Source of the DNA: Saprospiraceae bacterium
GTDB taxonomy: Bacteria; Bacteroidota; Bacteroidia; Chitinophagales; Saprospiraceae
DNA: 64,000 nucleotides
Assembly: GCA_020436935.1 (NCBI GenBank)
Contig: JAGQWX010000001.1
Location: forward strand, 310,001 to 374,000
Direction: 5' to 3'
The translations under genes were made by a program, and so were the position numbers. Below the pieces are notes generated by a model that saw only the letters and a list, made by a program, of their open reading frames with translations, was not told where the DNA came from and did not search any database. Position 1 is the first letter of the stretch. Each line of letters begins with the position of its first letter. Positions 34,107 to 43,363 of this stretch are shown here, one piece after another.

Positions 34107-37100
34107 ATGCAAAAAACGCATTACCGGATTCTATTTGCTTGCCTTTTATTCTCTGCATCCTGGCTTCATGCCCAGAGTGTCAATACCACTTTTGGTAAAA
34201 ACAGGGTGCAATACCACAAGGATTTTGAGTTTTGGGACAAGTACGAGTCCGATAATTTTATCGTTTACTGGTACGGTCGCAACAGGTATCTGGCACAATC
34301 AGCCATTCAAATTGCCGAGTTGGACCACAATGAGATCCGCAAAATCATTGAGCACCGCATCAATGACAAAATTGAGATCATTGTTTACACCGATTTGAGC
34401 GACCTCAAACAAAGCAATATCGGTATAGAAGATGCCTTCAGCAATATGGCCGGACAGACCAAGATTGCGGGAAATAAGATGTTCATCTATTTCGACGGCA
34501 ATCACCAAAACCTCAGAAAACAGATCCGGGAAGGGATTGCATCAGTATATCTGGGCGCTATGATGCTCGGTGCCAATTTCCAGGAAATGTTGCAGAACTC
34601 TGTGCTTTTGGATTTACCGGAATGGTTTGTCCTGGGTGTAGTGGCCTTTGCAGGTGATCCCTGGAACATCTATGTTGAAGATGAACTGAGGGATGTGCTG
34701 GCACGCGACAGGAAGATGTGGAAGTTCAATAAAATGGCTGATAAGTATCCGGAGCTGGCAGGGCATTCTCTCTGGAATTATGTCAGTCAGTTTTACGGCA
34801 AGTCTACCATTTCAAATATCATTTATCTGACCAAAATATCGAGGGATCTCAAGGGCTCCTTTCAGTTTGTTTTGAATAAATCGCTGGATCGTATTATTGA
34901 AGAATGGGAACAATACTACCGGCAGCTGTATAAAAATGAAGAAGGGCTTTTTGATTCCTTTGATGAGTTTGCTCAATTCAAGGTTTCAAACAAAAAATAC
35001 ATTCCTGTTAGTATAGTAGCTCCTTCTCCCGACGGTCGTTTATTGGCATATGTGACCAATCAGCAAGGCAAGCTCAACCTTCAACTCAAAGATGTGGCCA
35101 CGGGCAAACAGGAAAAGCTCTTCAAAAAAGGATTTAAAAATAGCTTTCAGGAAACAGATTATAACTATCCTCTGCTCGCATGGAAAAGTGATGGTTCTGA
35201 GTTCACCTTCTCTTACATGAATAAAGACGACATCATCCTTCAAAAATATGATGTAAGGTCAGGAGAAATGATCAGGCAAGCCTTGCCAAAACCAGTACAG
35301 CGCATTTATTCCATTTCATATTTGGATGATAGATATTATGTGTTCTCTGGTTCCATAGAGGGAGTTTCTGACTTGTTTTTATACGACAGCAAAGAGCAGG
35401 TTTTGCTGAACATTACTTCAGATTATTTTGATGATCGTGATGCGGGTGTTGCCACATTAAATGGTCAAAAAGGCATTGTTTTTGCCTCCAACAGACCGGT
35501 GGAACATATCCTGCCCAATAGGCTGGATACCCTTGTACCGCTCAAAAATTTTGATTTGTTCTTTTACCCATTTGAAGGAGCTAAGGATGAATTCGCAATG
35601 AAGGCCCTGCCCAAGTTTCTTACAAAACTTACCTTCACACCTAATGAAAATGAGCGTTATCCTTTGGCAGTCAACGACCATACCATCGCATTTCTCAGCG
35701 ATAAATCAGGTTTTGTCAACACTTATGCATACAATTTCAACAATGACGTCATCACGCCATTGTCCAATGTATCTAGAAACATCATAAGGCACGGGGCATC
35801 GATCAATGCCAAGGATTATTATTACGTAGTGTACGACGATGGGAAATACAAGGTTTTCCAACGAAAGATGGATTATACAACCCCGGTAAACCCTACCTAC
35901 ACCGAACAAAAGAAAAGTTATAGCCAACTTACCGAAGCAGACCTTGTCCGGAAAGAAGAAACGGAAGTCTTAAAAAATGGATATAAGTTTCAGAGCAGGT
36001 TCTCTGACCCTCCCAATATAAAGGCCATTGATGAGGAAGACATTCAACCCATTGTTTCTACAAATTTGAATATTAAAGAACAATTGACGGACATTTCTGA
36101 AAAGAAAACCATCGAGTTCAACAGCACTCAGATTACAGCTTCAGGGTTCCAATTCAAGTTTCATGATGTGGTCACTACCCTCGACAACAATGTGCTCTTT
36201 GAAGGTCTAGAACTGTTTGGTGGGCAAAATCCACAGATCAATCAGATTCCTATGGGTATTCTTTTGAAAGCTTCTGCATCAGACCTTTTTGAAGATTACC
36301 GTTTAGAAGGTGGGGTTAGAGTCCCTACTTCCTTCGATGGTTCAGAATTTTTCCTGACCTTTGACAACGACAAGCACCTCATTGATAAAAGGATTTCACT
36401 TTACCGAAGATCCCTAACGGAAGAAAACTCTGGCGAGATCAATCCATTTACCAAGGGCAAAAAGGACATCATTCTGGGTATGTATCAACTCAAGTACCCT
36501 TTCAACATCTACAGCAGTGTACGTGCCATTGGCTCTCTGAGGTTTGACAGAATATATCAGAAGTCTATCAACCAGGAAACTTTCAATACACCCATTGAAA
36601 GAGAAAAAAGATTGGGTTTGAGGCTGGAATATGTCTTCGACAATACGTTTGACTACAATCTCAACATCCTTCATGGATCCAGGGCTAAATTTTATCTTGA
36701 AGCCCAAAACCAATTTGAGCTGGACGCTATAGATGGTTTTGATTTTGATCTGTCCAAAGGTTTTACCACCATTATCGGACTGGATGCACGTCATTACATC
36801 CCTGTGCTCAAACATTCTGTTTTGGCAATGCGGGGAGCTGCAGCATTTTCAATGGGATCAAAACCCAATTTGTACTACCTCGGAGGAGTCAACAACAGCG
36901 TTGTCAATACATTCAATCAAAACACAGCCGTTGCAAATAAGGATTTTGGCCTCGTCGGCTTGGCCAACAACTTGAGAGGCTTTAACCCCAACATCAGGAA
37001 CGGGACGAATTTTGCATTGGTGAATACGGAATTGAGGATTCCTTTTTTCCAATACATTCTCGGAAAAAATAAGGGCGCAAGCTTTTTCAGAAATATGCAG

Positions 37101-37364
37101 TTGGTCGGATTTGCTGATGCCGGACTGGCCTGGTACGGATTCAGCCCTTACTCTGATGAAAATCCCATCAATATAGAATATGTTGACGGCGGTTTGGTGC
37201 AACTCAGAATAAAGTACTTCAGAGATCCCCTTGTAGCTTCATACGGCTTAGGGTTGAGAACGCAAATATTCGGATATTTTGTAAGGCTGGATTATGCCTA
37301 TGGTGTTGAAACCAGAATCATACAAAAACCAAAGTTCCACTTTAGTGTAGGACTCGACTTCTAG
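34107..37364 (+). CDS. Large exported protein: degenerate peptidase-MA-like domain, TolB propeller, C-terminal barrel
   Basis: A 1085-residue protein with a clear signal peptide (to about residue 22). Residues 25-290 resemble the peptidase-MA fold common before TolB domains (LPEWFVLGVVAFAG corresponds to the LPxWFxEGxAxY helix), but no HExxH is present, so it is probably not a protease. Residues 290-620 contain WD-like TolB blades (SIVAPSPDGRLLAYVTNQQGK and AWKSDGSEFTFSY). About 640-1085 are beta-rich with an omp85-like look, including a C-terminal strand ending FHFSVGLDF. The architecture suggests an outer-membrane component with a periplasmic propeller. Function unknown. Confidence 0.75.
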   Translation: MQKTHYRILFACLLFSASWLHAQSVNTTFGKNRVQYHKDFEFWDKYESDNFIVYWYGRNRYLAQSAIQIAELDHNEIRKIIEHRINDKIEIIVYTDLSDLKQSNIGIEDAFSNMAGQTKIAGNKMFIYFDGNHQNLRKQIREGIASVYLGAMMLGANFQEMLQNSVLLDLPEWFVLGVVAFAGDPWNIYVEDELRDVLARDRKMWKFNKMADKYPELAGHSLWNYVSQFYGKSTISNIIYLTKISRDLKGSFQFVLNKSLDRIIEEWEQYYRQLYKNEEGLFDSFDEFAQFKVSNKKYIPVSIVAPSPDGRLLAYVTNQQGKLNLQLKDVATGKQEKLFKKGFKNSFQETDYNYPLLAWKSDGSEFTFSYMNKDDIILQKYDVRSGEMIRQALPKPVQRIYSISYLDDRYYVFSGSIEGVSDLFLYDSKEQVLLNITSDYFDDRDAGVATLNGQKGIVFASNRPVEHILPNRLDTLVPLKNFDLFFYPFEGAKDEFAMKALPKFLTKLTFTPNENERYPLAVNDHTIAFLSDKSGFVNTYAYNFNNDVITPLSNVSRNIIRHGASINAKDYYYVVYDDGKYKVFQRKMDYTTPVNPTYTEQKKSYSQLTEADLVRKEETEVLKNGYKFQSRFSDPPNIKAIDEEDIQPIVSTNLNIKEQLTDISEKKTIEFNSTQITASGFQFKFHDVVTTLDNNVLFEGLELFGGQNPQINQIPMGILLKASASDLFEDYRLEGGVRVPTSFDGSEFFLTFDNDKHLIDKRISLYRRSLTEENSGEINPFTKGKKDIILGMYQLKYPFNIYSSVRAIGSLRFDRIYQKSINQETFNTPIEREKRLGLRLEYVFDNTFDYNLNILHGSRAKFYLEAQNQFELDAIDGFDFDLSKGFTTIIGLDARHYIPVLKHSVLAMRGAAAFSMGSKPNLYYLGGVNNSVVNTFNQNTAVANKDFGLVGLANNLRGFNPNIRNGTNFALVNTELRIPFFQYILGKNKGASFFRNMQLVGFADAGLAWYGFSPYSDENPINIEYVDGGLVQLRIKYFRDPLVASYGLGLRTQIFGYFVRLDYAYGVETRIIQKPKFHFSVGLDF

Positions 37365-37367
37365 GGC

Positions 37368-37769
37368 TTAATTGTGTATAAAGTTTGCGACAAGCAGCAT
37401 GTCAGGTACGAGCACTTCTATGATTGACCCGTCAATTTCTCTTTGCATAAGAAATGAACCTCGCATCAGTCCTATGGGCGTAGATAGAGGACACCAGGAA
37501 GAGTAAGAAAATGTATCTCCATTGCCAAATTCCGGCTGCTGGCCTACAACTCCTTCACCACTCACAGATCTTTTGCTGCCAAAGGAATCAATGATTTCCC
37601 ATTTTCTTGAAATGAGTTTAAGGCTGAAAGCTGAGTTGTTGGTGATGTGAATGTCGTATTCGAAAATAAACTTGTTGAGTGACGCATTGGAATACTCTTC
37701 CGAAAAACGGGGAGAAGCCATAACCTCTACACCCTCTGTCGAACAAATATTTTTTTTCTTGACACTCAT
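37368..37769 (-). CDS. apaG: ApaG-domain protein
   Basis: A 133-residue fibronectin-III-like ApaG protein. YDIHITNNSAFSLKLISRKW, GEGVVGQQPEF, FSYSSWCPLSTPIGLMRGSF match the family along its length. In Enterobacteria apaG sits with apaH and affects cobalt resistance and dinucleotide polyphosphate handling; the molecular function is unsettled. Here it follows gmk with a single shared base, suggesting translational coupling. Confidence 0.95.
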   Translation of the reverse strand: MSVKKKNICSTEGVEVMASPRFSEEYSNASLNKFIFEYDIHITNNSAFSLKLISRKWEIIDSFGSKRSVSGEGVVGQQPEFGNGDTFSYSSWCPLSTPIGLMRGSFLMQREIDGSIIEVLVPDMLLVANFIHN

Positions 37770-38359
37770 TAATCAATAAACGGTTTTCCAAGAATAAAGT
37801 TTTCCACCAGGTACTCAGATTCTTTTTTAGCTACTTCGAGTAAATCATTGACCACCACAGTATCGAAATCGGTTTCGTACGAAAGTTCTCTTTTTACTCT
37901 GGTAATCCTCTTTTTGAGGCTTGCTTCTGTTTCTGTATTTCTATTCCTTAATCTCTCGACCAGGACCTCAAAGGAAGGAGGTTTTACAAATACCGTGAGG
38001 CAGTTGTCTTTGTATCTTTTTTTAATATTTACGGCACCTTTTACATCGATGTCAAATACAATGGCTTTCCCTGAGTTCCATATTCTATCGACTTCAGACC
38101 TGAGGGTTCCATAAAACTGGTTTTCATATACCTCTTCAAATTCTATGAATTCGTCAGCCTCAATTTTTGCCTTAAACTCTTCGGGAGAAATGAAGTAGTA
38201 ATCTTTACCATTTATTTCGTGGGCTCTTTTTTCTCGTGTGCATGCAGAAATAGAAAAATCCAGGAAATCATATTTCTCCAGCAAATGTCTTACAAGCGTA
38301 GTTTTTCCTGCTCCTGAAGGTGCTGTGAAAACTACCATTTTTTTGTAATCCGGTTGCAT
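37769..38359 (-). CDS. gmk: Guanylate kinase
   Basis: A 196-residue kinase converting GMP to GDP. The P-loop is PSGAGKTT (14-21); the GMP-binding region has TREKRAHEINGKDYYFIS and the lid YETDFDTVVVND. Length is standard. It lies 8 nt after yicC and shares a base with apaG; the yicC-gmk order is widespread in bacteria, here extended by apaG. Confidence 0.97.
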   Translation of the reverse strand: MQPDYKKMVVFTAPSGAGKTTLVRHLLEKYDFLDFSISACTREKRAHEINGKDYYFISPEEFKAKIEADEFIEFEEVYENQFYGTLRSEVDRIWNSGKAIVFDIDVKGAVNIKKRYKDNCLTVFVKPPSFEVLVERLRNRNTETEASLKKRITRVKRELSYETDFDTVVVNDLLEVAKKESEYLVENFILGKPFID

Positions 38360-38367
38360 AATTGATT

Positions 38368-39243
38368 TTAAAGAATGTTTGCCAGTTGTTCCTTTATCTT
38401 TTCGAGCTCGTCTTTCATAGATACGACAATCTGTTGCATGTCTGAATCCTGAGCCTTAGATCCTAGGGTGTTGACCTCCCTGCCAATCTCCTGAGCAATA
38501 AAATTGAGAATTTTTCCTACCTGAGTATCCCCGCTGTGGAGCTGATTGATAAAGTATTCGCAGTGCTGGGCCAATCTGATTTTCTCTTCGGTCACGTCTA
38601 TTCTTTCCAGATACATGATGATCTCCTGCTCGAAACGATTCTGGTCTACCTTATCAGAACCAAGGAAATCATCCAGGTTCTTTTTCATTCGGTCTTTCAG
38701 TCTTTCTATCCTCGCAGATTCAAAAGCTTCAATTTTTGGAATAGAAGTTCTGATGGACTCAATGCGCTGGATAAGATCCTGAGCGAGCACAGCCCCTTCG
38801 TCCTTGCGAAAGTTCTCCAAGCCTTTTAGAGCCTTCTCAATCATCTTTTGGACGGCATTCCATTCTTCCTCAGAAACACTAGCTACCCCCGATTGAGTCA
38901 CTGCCTGTACCCGCATGATGGCAGAAAAAATATCAGGGTTTTCTATTCCAAGTTCACCGGCAAGTTTTGATAATTCTGCATAATATGCTTTAAACAAAGG
39001 CGCATTGAAAGTAAAATCACCGTTTGCGTTTTCACCTTCGATGTTGATGATTACCTCCAGTCGACCCCTTATGGCTTCGTCCTGGACCAGTTTTCTAATA
39101 GAAAATTCTTTATCAGAAAGTATGGATGGCATCTTTACTCTGATGTCTGAAGTCTTGGAATTCAATGACTTAACTTCAACAACATACGATTTGTTGTTGT
39201 AAGACTCAACGCATTTGCCATAACCGGTCATGGATAAAATCAT
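38368..39243 (-). CDS. yicC: YicC/YloC-family endoribonuclease
   Basis: A 291-residue protein of the YicC family. The N-terminal MTGYGK and the C-terminal DMQQIVVSMKDELEKIKEQLANI are the two conserved ends; RFEQEIIMYLERIDVTEE and GREVNTLGSKA are also typical. E. coli YicC is reported to take part in degrading the small RNA RyhB and to have endoribonuclease activity. A TATATTTG -7 box is at 39278-39285. Confidence 0.95.
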   Translation of the reverse strand: MILSMTGYGKCVESYNNKSYVVEVKSLNSKTSDIRVKMPSILSDKEFSIRKLVQDEAIRGRLEVIINIEGENANGDFTFNAPLFKAYYAELSKLAGELGIENPDIFSAIMRVQAVTQSGVASVSEEEWNAVQKMIEKALKGLENFRKDEGAVLAQDLIQRIESIRTSIPKIEAFESARIERLKDRMKKNLDDFLGSDKVDQNRFEQEIIMYLERIDVTEEKIRLAQHCEYFINQLHSGDTQVGKILNFIAQEIGREVNTLGSKAQDSDMQQIVVSMKDELEKIKEQLANIL

Positions 39244-39703
39244 AAAATTCTTTTTATTCTGGAGATGAATGAAGATGCAAATATAATCTTTCTAAAGACT
39301 CTGAAGGATGTGGATAATGAGTTGTGCCCTATAGGCTTGTTTAGAATTATATTCTGTCAAATTTCAATTAACACGAAATAAATGATATAATATTGGCGTT
39401 ATTTGGGCCTTTTGGCAACAATAAATAGTGTGTAAAAAATACAATAACATTAATATTAACAATATTATAAGCTAAATAATCACTTTGGGGTAAAATAACA
39501 CACATAGTGGTAAAAATTGATGTAGCAAGTTCGTTTCCACTGCCCTTATCTTTGCATTGTAATCAAACACAAACGAAATTTACTCAGGCCTGGTAAACAA
39601 AATTTGTGTGAGTCTTGAATCTGGAAATATTAAAAACTATGGTGGTTGCTTGTGAAATACCTCTAGTATAAAACGACCAACTGCTTTTTAAAAAACTATT
39701 ATT
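39244..39703. other. 460-nt gene-less region with divergent promoters and a long leader
   Basis: It contains the yicC -7 box (39278-39285) and, for the plus strand, TATCTTTG at 39547-39554, about 150 nt before the next gene. This predicts an unusually long leader of about 140 nt. Within it, 39579-39597 is an imperfect palindrome centred on GGCC. I see no tRNA, small ORF or known riboswitch pattern. Confidence 0.45.
39278..39285 (-). promoter_or_regulatory. -7 element for yicC-gmk-apaG
   Basis: Minus-strand TATATTTG matches TAnnTTTG, 34 nt before the yicC ATG. No -33 TTG at usual spacing. Confidence 0.4.
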
Positions 39704-40285
39704 ATGAAAAGAATATTTTTAACTATCGCATTTTTTGCTGCTGCTATTTTGGGAGTATTTGCTAATGAAATCACCCCTTCTTTTGCTGCTCCTGTTTCTG
39801 ACAAATCATTTGCAATCAACTTATCTGCATTCAAATCAGACGAAGTTGAGGTAAGTATCGTAGACCAGTTTGGTGTAGTTGTAATCAGTGAAACTGTTGC
39901 AACACAATCCAACAAGGCTAGAGTTTACAATATGAAGCATATGGAAGATGGTAATTACACTGTAGTGCTACAGGATATTACCAAAACTTCAAAGCAGGAG
40001 GTCATTCTTAACGACGGTGAAATTGTAGTTGGTGAACAATCAAATACAGTTTACAAGCCAAGGTTCAACACTTCTGGTGATGTCGTTAAAATCAACTACC
40101 TGGCACTTGGAAAAGATGTAACGGTTAGATTGACTGATGCAGACGGCAATGTACTATACACTGAAGACATCAATAATCTGGCAGTTGTCAGTAAGGCTTT
40201 GAATGTAGCCGCTCTTGACAGAGGTTTTTACTATGCTTCTGTTGTAACACCTGAGGCAACTTACACATACGATGTAATAAAATAA
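39704..40285 (+). CDS. Small exported beta-rich protein, unknown function
   Basis: A 193-residue protein with a signal peptide (to about residue 20, VFANE). It consists of two beta-sandwich-like halves, each with the pattern seen in T9SS sorting domains (VSIVDQFGVVVISETV..., VRLTDADGNVLYTEDI...LDRGFYYASVV). It may be a free-standing version of that fold, though it lacks the usual preceding cargo domain. It has a long leader and ends in a bidirectional terminator at 40311-40340. Confidence 0.7.
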   Translation: MKRIFLTIAFFAAAILGVFANEITPSFAAPVSDKSFAINLSAFKSDEVEVSIVDQFGVVVISETVATQSNKARVYNMKHMEDGNYTVVLQDITKTSKQEVILNDGEIVVGEQSNTVYKPRFNTSGDVVKINYLALGKDVTVRLTDADGNVLYTEDINNLAVVSKALNVAALDRGFYYASVVTPEATYTYDVIK

Positions 40286-40310
40286 ATGTGGCTTTAACGA
40301 TTTGAATTTC

Positions 40311-40340
40311 AAAAGGCCTCCGAAAAGTCGGGGGCCTTTT
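40311..40340. terminator. Bidirectional terminator
   Basis: AAAAGGCC...GGCCTTTT inverted repeat with a GC-rich stem separates the convergent genes ending at 40285 and 40346. A runs and T runs flank it on both sides. Confidence 0.8.
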
Positions 40341-40345
40341 GTGTT

Positions 40346-41017
40346 TTATTCCTTACCTACATTGTTGAGTTTGTCCACTACTTTTTCAACCTTTTTTCTT
40401 TGTTGAGCAATGGCTACTTTTTTATCGTCCTGGTCTCTAAGATTTTGTTCTATATCTGCTTCTGCTTGCCTTATTTTCTCTTGAAGCTTTTCTATTTCAT
40501 TATGTAAATCCTGATTTTTACCTTCCAGTTTGCTCAAATCTTTTTCCAGGTCTTTTTGCACCTTTTCTTCACTGGCCAATTCATTGCTCACAGCAATTTT
40601 TCTACCGTAGATCCAGAAATCATTCATAAAGGTTCTGCTGCCCTCTGCAGCCTGGGCATGATCCTGAGGATTGGCAAAAGCCCCACCCAAATCAACCCAC
40701 GTATACACCGTCGCCTGGCCCTTCCCTTCATCAACCCTTGTATATAGGTCGACTGTCTTGGTACCATTGATCATCGGGACTTTGGCTCCATTCAAATAAT
40801 ATTCTTTGGCCTTTTTATTGTATTTGAGTTTGCCGAAACTCTGTACATATTCTTTCCATGCCTTTTCAGCGTCTTTTTTTGATAATCCATCAATTTCGAC
40901 ATAATAGCTGTACTTGTTGCCAAGACTCATGGTTGTTTCCTGTTCCTTAACAAATTGCCCATAAACGGTACCGAATGTGAAAAGGGAAATCATTGCGATT
41001 GAGAAAAAATTTTTCAT
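40346..41017 (-). CDS. Exported protein with C-terminal coiled coil
   Basis: A 223-residue protein with a signal peptide (MKNFFSIAMISLFTFGTVYGQ). About 25-145 form a compact domain with YVEIDGLSKKDAEKAWKEY, which recalls a fold seen in other Bacteroidota secreted proteins but which I do not recognise. Residues 150-223 are strongly heptad-patterned and charged (LEKDLSKLEGKNQDLHNEI). ATG 41017 is chosen because the signal peptide begins there. Confidence 0.7.
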   Translation of the reverse strand: MKNFFSIAMISLFTFGTVYGQFVKEQETTMSLGNKYSYYVEIDGLSKKDAEKAWKEYVQSFGKLKYNKKAKEYYLNGAKVPMINGTKTVDLYTRVDEGKGQATVYTWVDLGGAFANPQDHAQAAEGSRTFMNDFWIYGRKIAVSNELASEEKVQKDLEKDLSKLEGKNQDLHNEIEKLQEKIRQAEADIEQNLRDQDDKKVAIAQQRKKVEKVVDKLNNVGKE

Positions 41018-41091
41018 TTTTTTGTTTTGATTTATAAACTGACTCAAAATTATAACACCAGCTGTAAAGGAATAATTCTTTTAATAAATAA

Positions 41092-41125
41092 AAAATGACC
41101 AATCTGGTCTAGATTGGTCATTTTA
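41092..41125 (-). terminator. Terminator for dodecin
   Basis: A perfect inverted repeat (AATGACCAATCT with AGATTGGTCATT around GGTCT), 20 nt past the dodecin stop. A T run follows on the minus strand. Confidence 0.8.
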
Positions 41126-41143
41126 TCTGGAAGCATCTGGTTA

Positions 41144-41347
41144 TTATTCCACTTCAAAGGAAATCTTGAGATTCACTCTGAATTCTTTGATTTTGCCATT
41201 ATCCGTGGTGGTCACACTTTGATTTTGTACGTACGCTGACTTGATATGTTTGACCGACTTAGATGCTTTTGATAATCCCTGCTGCGCAGCATCTTCCCAG
41301 CTTTTGTCAGAGCTGGATAATACTTCAATAACTTTTAATATGGCCAT
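41144..41347 (-). CDS. Dodecin
   Basis: A 67-residue protein matching dodecin throughout: AILKVIEVLSSSDKSWEDAA, then KSVKHIKSAYVQNQS and a C-terminal strand FRVNLKISFEVE. Dodecins assemble into hollow 12-mers that bind flavins (or coenzyme A) and buffer their levels. ATG 41347 gives the exact canonical N-terminus. It stands alone, with its own terminator. Confidence 0.95.
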   Translation of the reverse strand: MAILKVIEVLSSSDKSWEDAAQQGLSKASKSVKHIKSAYVQNQSVTTTDNGKIKEFRVNLKISFEVE

Positions 41348-41449
41348 AAGCTTTGATTTTATTGATTGAATAATCATTCAATTTAATAAAAATTATGAAG
41401 AAAAAGTCAACATACTGTGCAAAATGTAGAGGGCGTCTAACTTTGTCTC

Positions 41450-42007
41450 ATGAGCCTGACAGAATTACTTGGTTTTTTATTCGCCCTTGGTGGCATTCTC
41501 CTTGCCATCAAACAAATCAAATGGAATTGGATATCCAATATCATCAGCAGCTTGTTCTATCTCTTCGCTTTCTATGAAATTCAACTCTACGCAGATGCTG
41601 GATTACAGATCCTCTTTATTGTCATGAGCATCCTCGGCTTTATCAATTGGAACAATCCAAAATATGCCTCATTAGAAGCAGTTTCCAGACTGAACAGAAA
41701 GGAAATATTAAATTATTCGGTCGGTTTTATAATTACTGCTGTTGTCATCATCACCATTAATTACACATATACCAATTCCGATGTACCCTTTTGGGACGGA
41801 GGCCTCACTGCAGCTTCCGTCATAACTACCTTTATGGCGATCAAAAAGAAAATAGAAAGCTGGCTGGTGTGGATGCTCATTGATGCCTTGTACATACCAC
41901 TTTACTTGTACAAGTCCTATATATTGTCATCTATATTGTATGCATTATACATCATCCTGGCTTATCTGGCATATAGAGAATGGAAAAAACACCTGTTACA
42001 CGCATAG
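41450..42007 (+). CDS. pnuC: Nicotinamide riboside/mononucleotide transporter PnuC
   Basis: A 185-residue seven-transmembrane transporter. ELLGFLFALGGILLAIKQ, the WNW segment, GFINWNNP and WLVWMLIDALYIPLYLYKS are family signatures. It imports nicotinamide riboside by facilitated diffusion, trapped by phosphorylation. The next gene, a NadR-type kinase, overlaps it by 28 nt, which is the expected functional partner. Confidence 0.94.
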   Translation: MSLTELLGFLFALGGILLAIKQIKWNWISNIISSLFYLFAFYEIQLYADAGLQILFIVMSILGFINWNNPKYASLEAVSRLNRKEILNYSVGFIITAVVIITINYTYTNSDVPFWDGGLTAASVITTFMAIKKKIESWLVWMLIDALYIPLYLYKSYILSSILYALYIILAYLAYREWKKHLLHA

Positions 42008-42507
42008 CAATACTTGGCGCCGAAAGTAGCGGTAAGAGTACCTTGGCTTCAATGTTGGCCATCACCCTTGATGGTGGACTTGTGAAAGAGTATGCCCGTG
42101 AATATTGCGAAAATCTGGGCCATAAGCCAACTGCAGAAGATGTCATCCATATTGCAGAAGTGCAGATAGCTGAATATTTTGACCCTGGATTTTCCTCCGA
42201 CTTTATAGTGTACGACACTGCCATTCACACCAGCCTTATTTGGTTGGAAGATAAGTTTTCTCATGTGCCGCAATATTTGATGAAAGCCGCAAAAACCATG
42301 GAATTTGACGCCATCTTTGTCTGTGACAGCGATATTCCATGGGAGTATGACCCTTTGAGAGAAGACCCCTACAGAAGGAATGAGCTGGAGGAAAAAACCA
42401 AAAAATTACTTATTACTCTGGGTAAAGATTTTCATTTCATCACAGGTGACGTTGCTACCAGACTCAAAAACGCGCTTTACGCGCTCAAAAAACTTTCCCT
42501 CATTTGA
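41980..42507 (+). CDS. NadR-type nicotinamide riboside kinase domain protein
   Basis: A 175-residue P-loop kinase with Walker A GAESSGKST (13-21), KEYAREYCENLG in place of the lid, and DPLREDPYRRNELEEK near the C-terminus. It corresponds to the C-terminal kinase domain of NadR, lacking the N-terminal adenylyltransferase and repressor domains. Coupled to pnuC, it should phosphorylate imported nicotinamide riboside to NMN. It converges on the acyltransferase gene with an 8-nt overlap. Confidence 0.88.
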   Translation: MEKTPVTRIAILGAESSGKSTLASMLAITLDGGLVKEYAREYCENLGHKPTAEDVIHIAEVQIAEYFDPGFSSDFIVYDTAIHTSLIWLEDKFSHVPQYLMKAAKTMEFDAIFVCDSDIPWEYDPLREDPYRRNELEEKTKKLLITLGKDFHFITGDVATRLKNALYALKKLSLI

Positions 42508-43363
42508 TCAGTTTCCAGCGTTTGTGGGACCATAGCCAGTATGCCGGATGTTTTCTTATGTCTTCTTCCAGCATTCCTGCATACTCATTGGTCACCTCCC
42601 GGCTTTCAACGGGCAAATAATTGATGGAATACCTGCCTTTCCCCAGAGGTTTGATCTGTTGGTAGACTACCGCCATGTCATATTTTTTGCTCAGTTTTTC
42701 AGGTCCGCCAAAAAATGGTGTTTCAATTCCAAAAAAAGAGGCTTCAATGCTACCGTCAATACTTGCCGGACTCTGATCTGAGATCAGCATAAAGGCTCCC
42801 GGTGAAGGGCTTAGCCGGATTTTTTTTATCACTTCAGCCATGGGTGCCAGCTGTACATCAAATCTATTCCTGGCCTCGTACATCACTTTATCCAGGGCTT
42901 TATTGCTCAGTGGTTTATAGACCGCTGTTACAGGATATTTCACCTTTCGTGCCAGCAGAAGCCCTGCCCATTCCCAGTTTCCAAGGTGACTGGCGAGAAT
43001 AATGACGTGTTTGCCGCCGGCAATGGCCTTATCTATATGGTCCAAACCACTGTAGATTACTTTTTTGTCAATACTGTGATAAGGGGCCACCATGCCAAAA
43101 ACAATTTCTGTAAAATATATCGAAAGTTGTTTGTAAAAATTCCGGGTGAGCGCATTGATATCCTGTGCGGCTGTTATACCGGTGATTTCAAAATTGCGGT
43201 GGATTACTTTTTTTCTGTATTTGATGACGTATTGCAATATAAACCGGACAATTGCCGTAAGAACTGGTCCAAATATAACGACCAATAAATAGCCCTTAAA
43301 AATGATGGCCTTCCAAAAGTAATAAGTTAGTTTTTCCTTCACGTCAGCTAACTTAGGACTCAT
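42500..43363 (-). CDS. LpxL/HtrB-type acyltransferase
   Basis: A 287-residue membrane-associated acyltransferase. ILASHLGNWEWAG gives the HxxxxE catalytic motif; later ISDQSPAS and FFGIETPFFGGPEKLSKKY match lipid A late acyltransferases. It normally moves acyl chains to lipid A. The start 43363 overlaps the pterin-synthase homolog by 11 nt, so the two are translated from one message. Its presence at the end of a ribA-dehydrogenase-PTPS unit suggests either incidental placement or an acylated product. Confidence 0.88.
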   Translation of the reverse strand: MSPKLADVKEKLTYYFWKAIIFKGYLLVVIFGPVLTAIVRFILQYVIKYRKKVIHRNFEITGITAAQDINALTRNFYKQLSIYFTEIVFGMVAPYHSIDKKVIYSGLDHIDKAIAGGKHVIILASHLGNWEWAGLLLARKVKYPVTAVYKPLSNKALDKVMYEARNRFDVQLAPMAEVIKKIRLSPSPGAFMLISDQSPASIDGSIEASFFGIETPFFGGPEKLSKKYDMAVVYQQIKPLGKGRYSINYLPVESREVTNEYAGMLEEDIRKHPAYWLWSHKRWKLIK

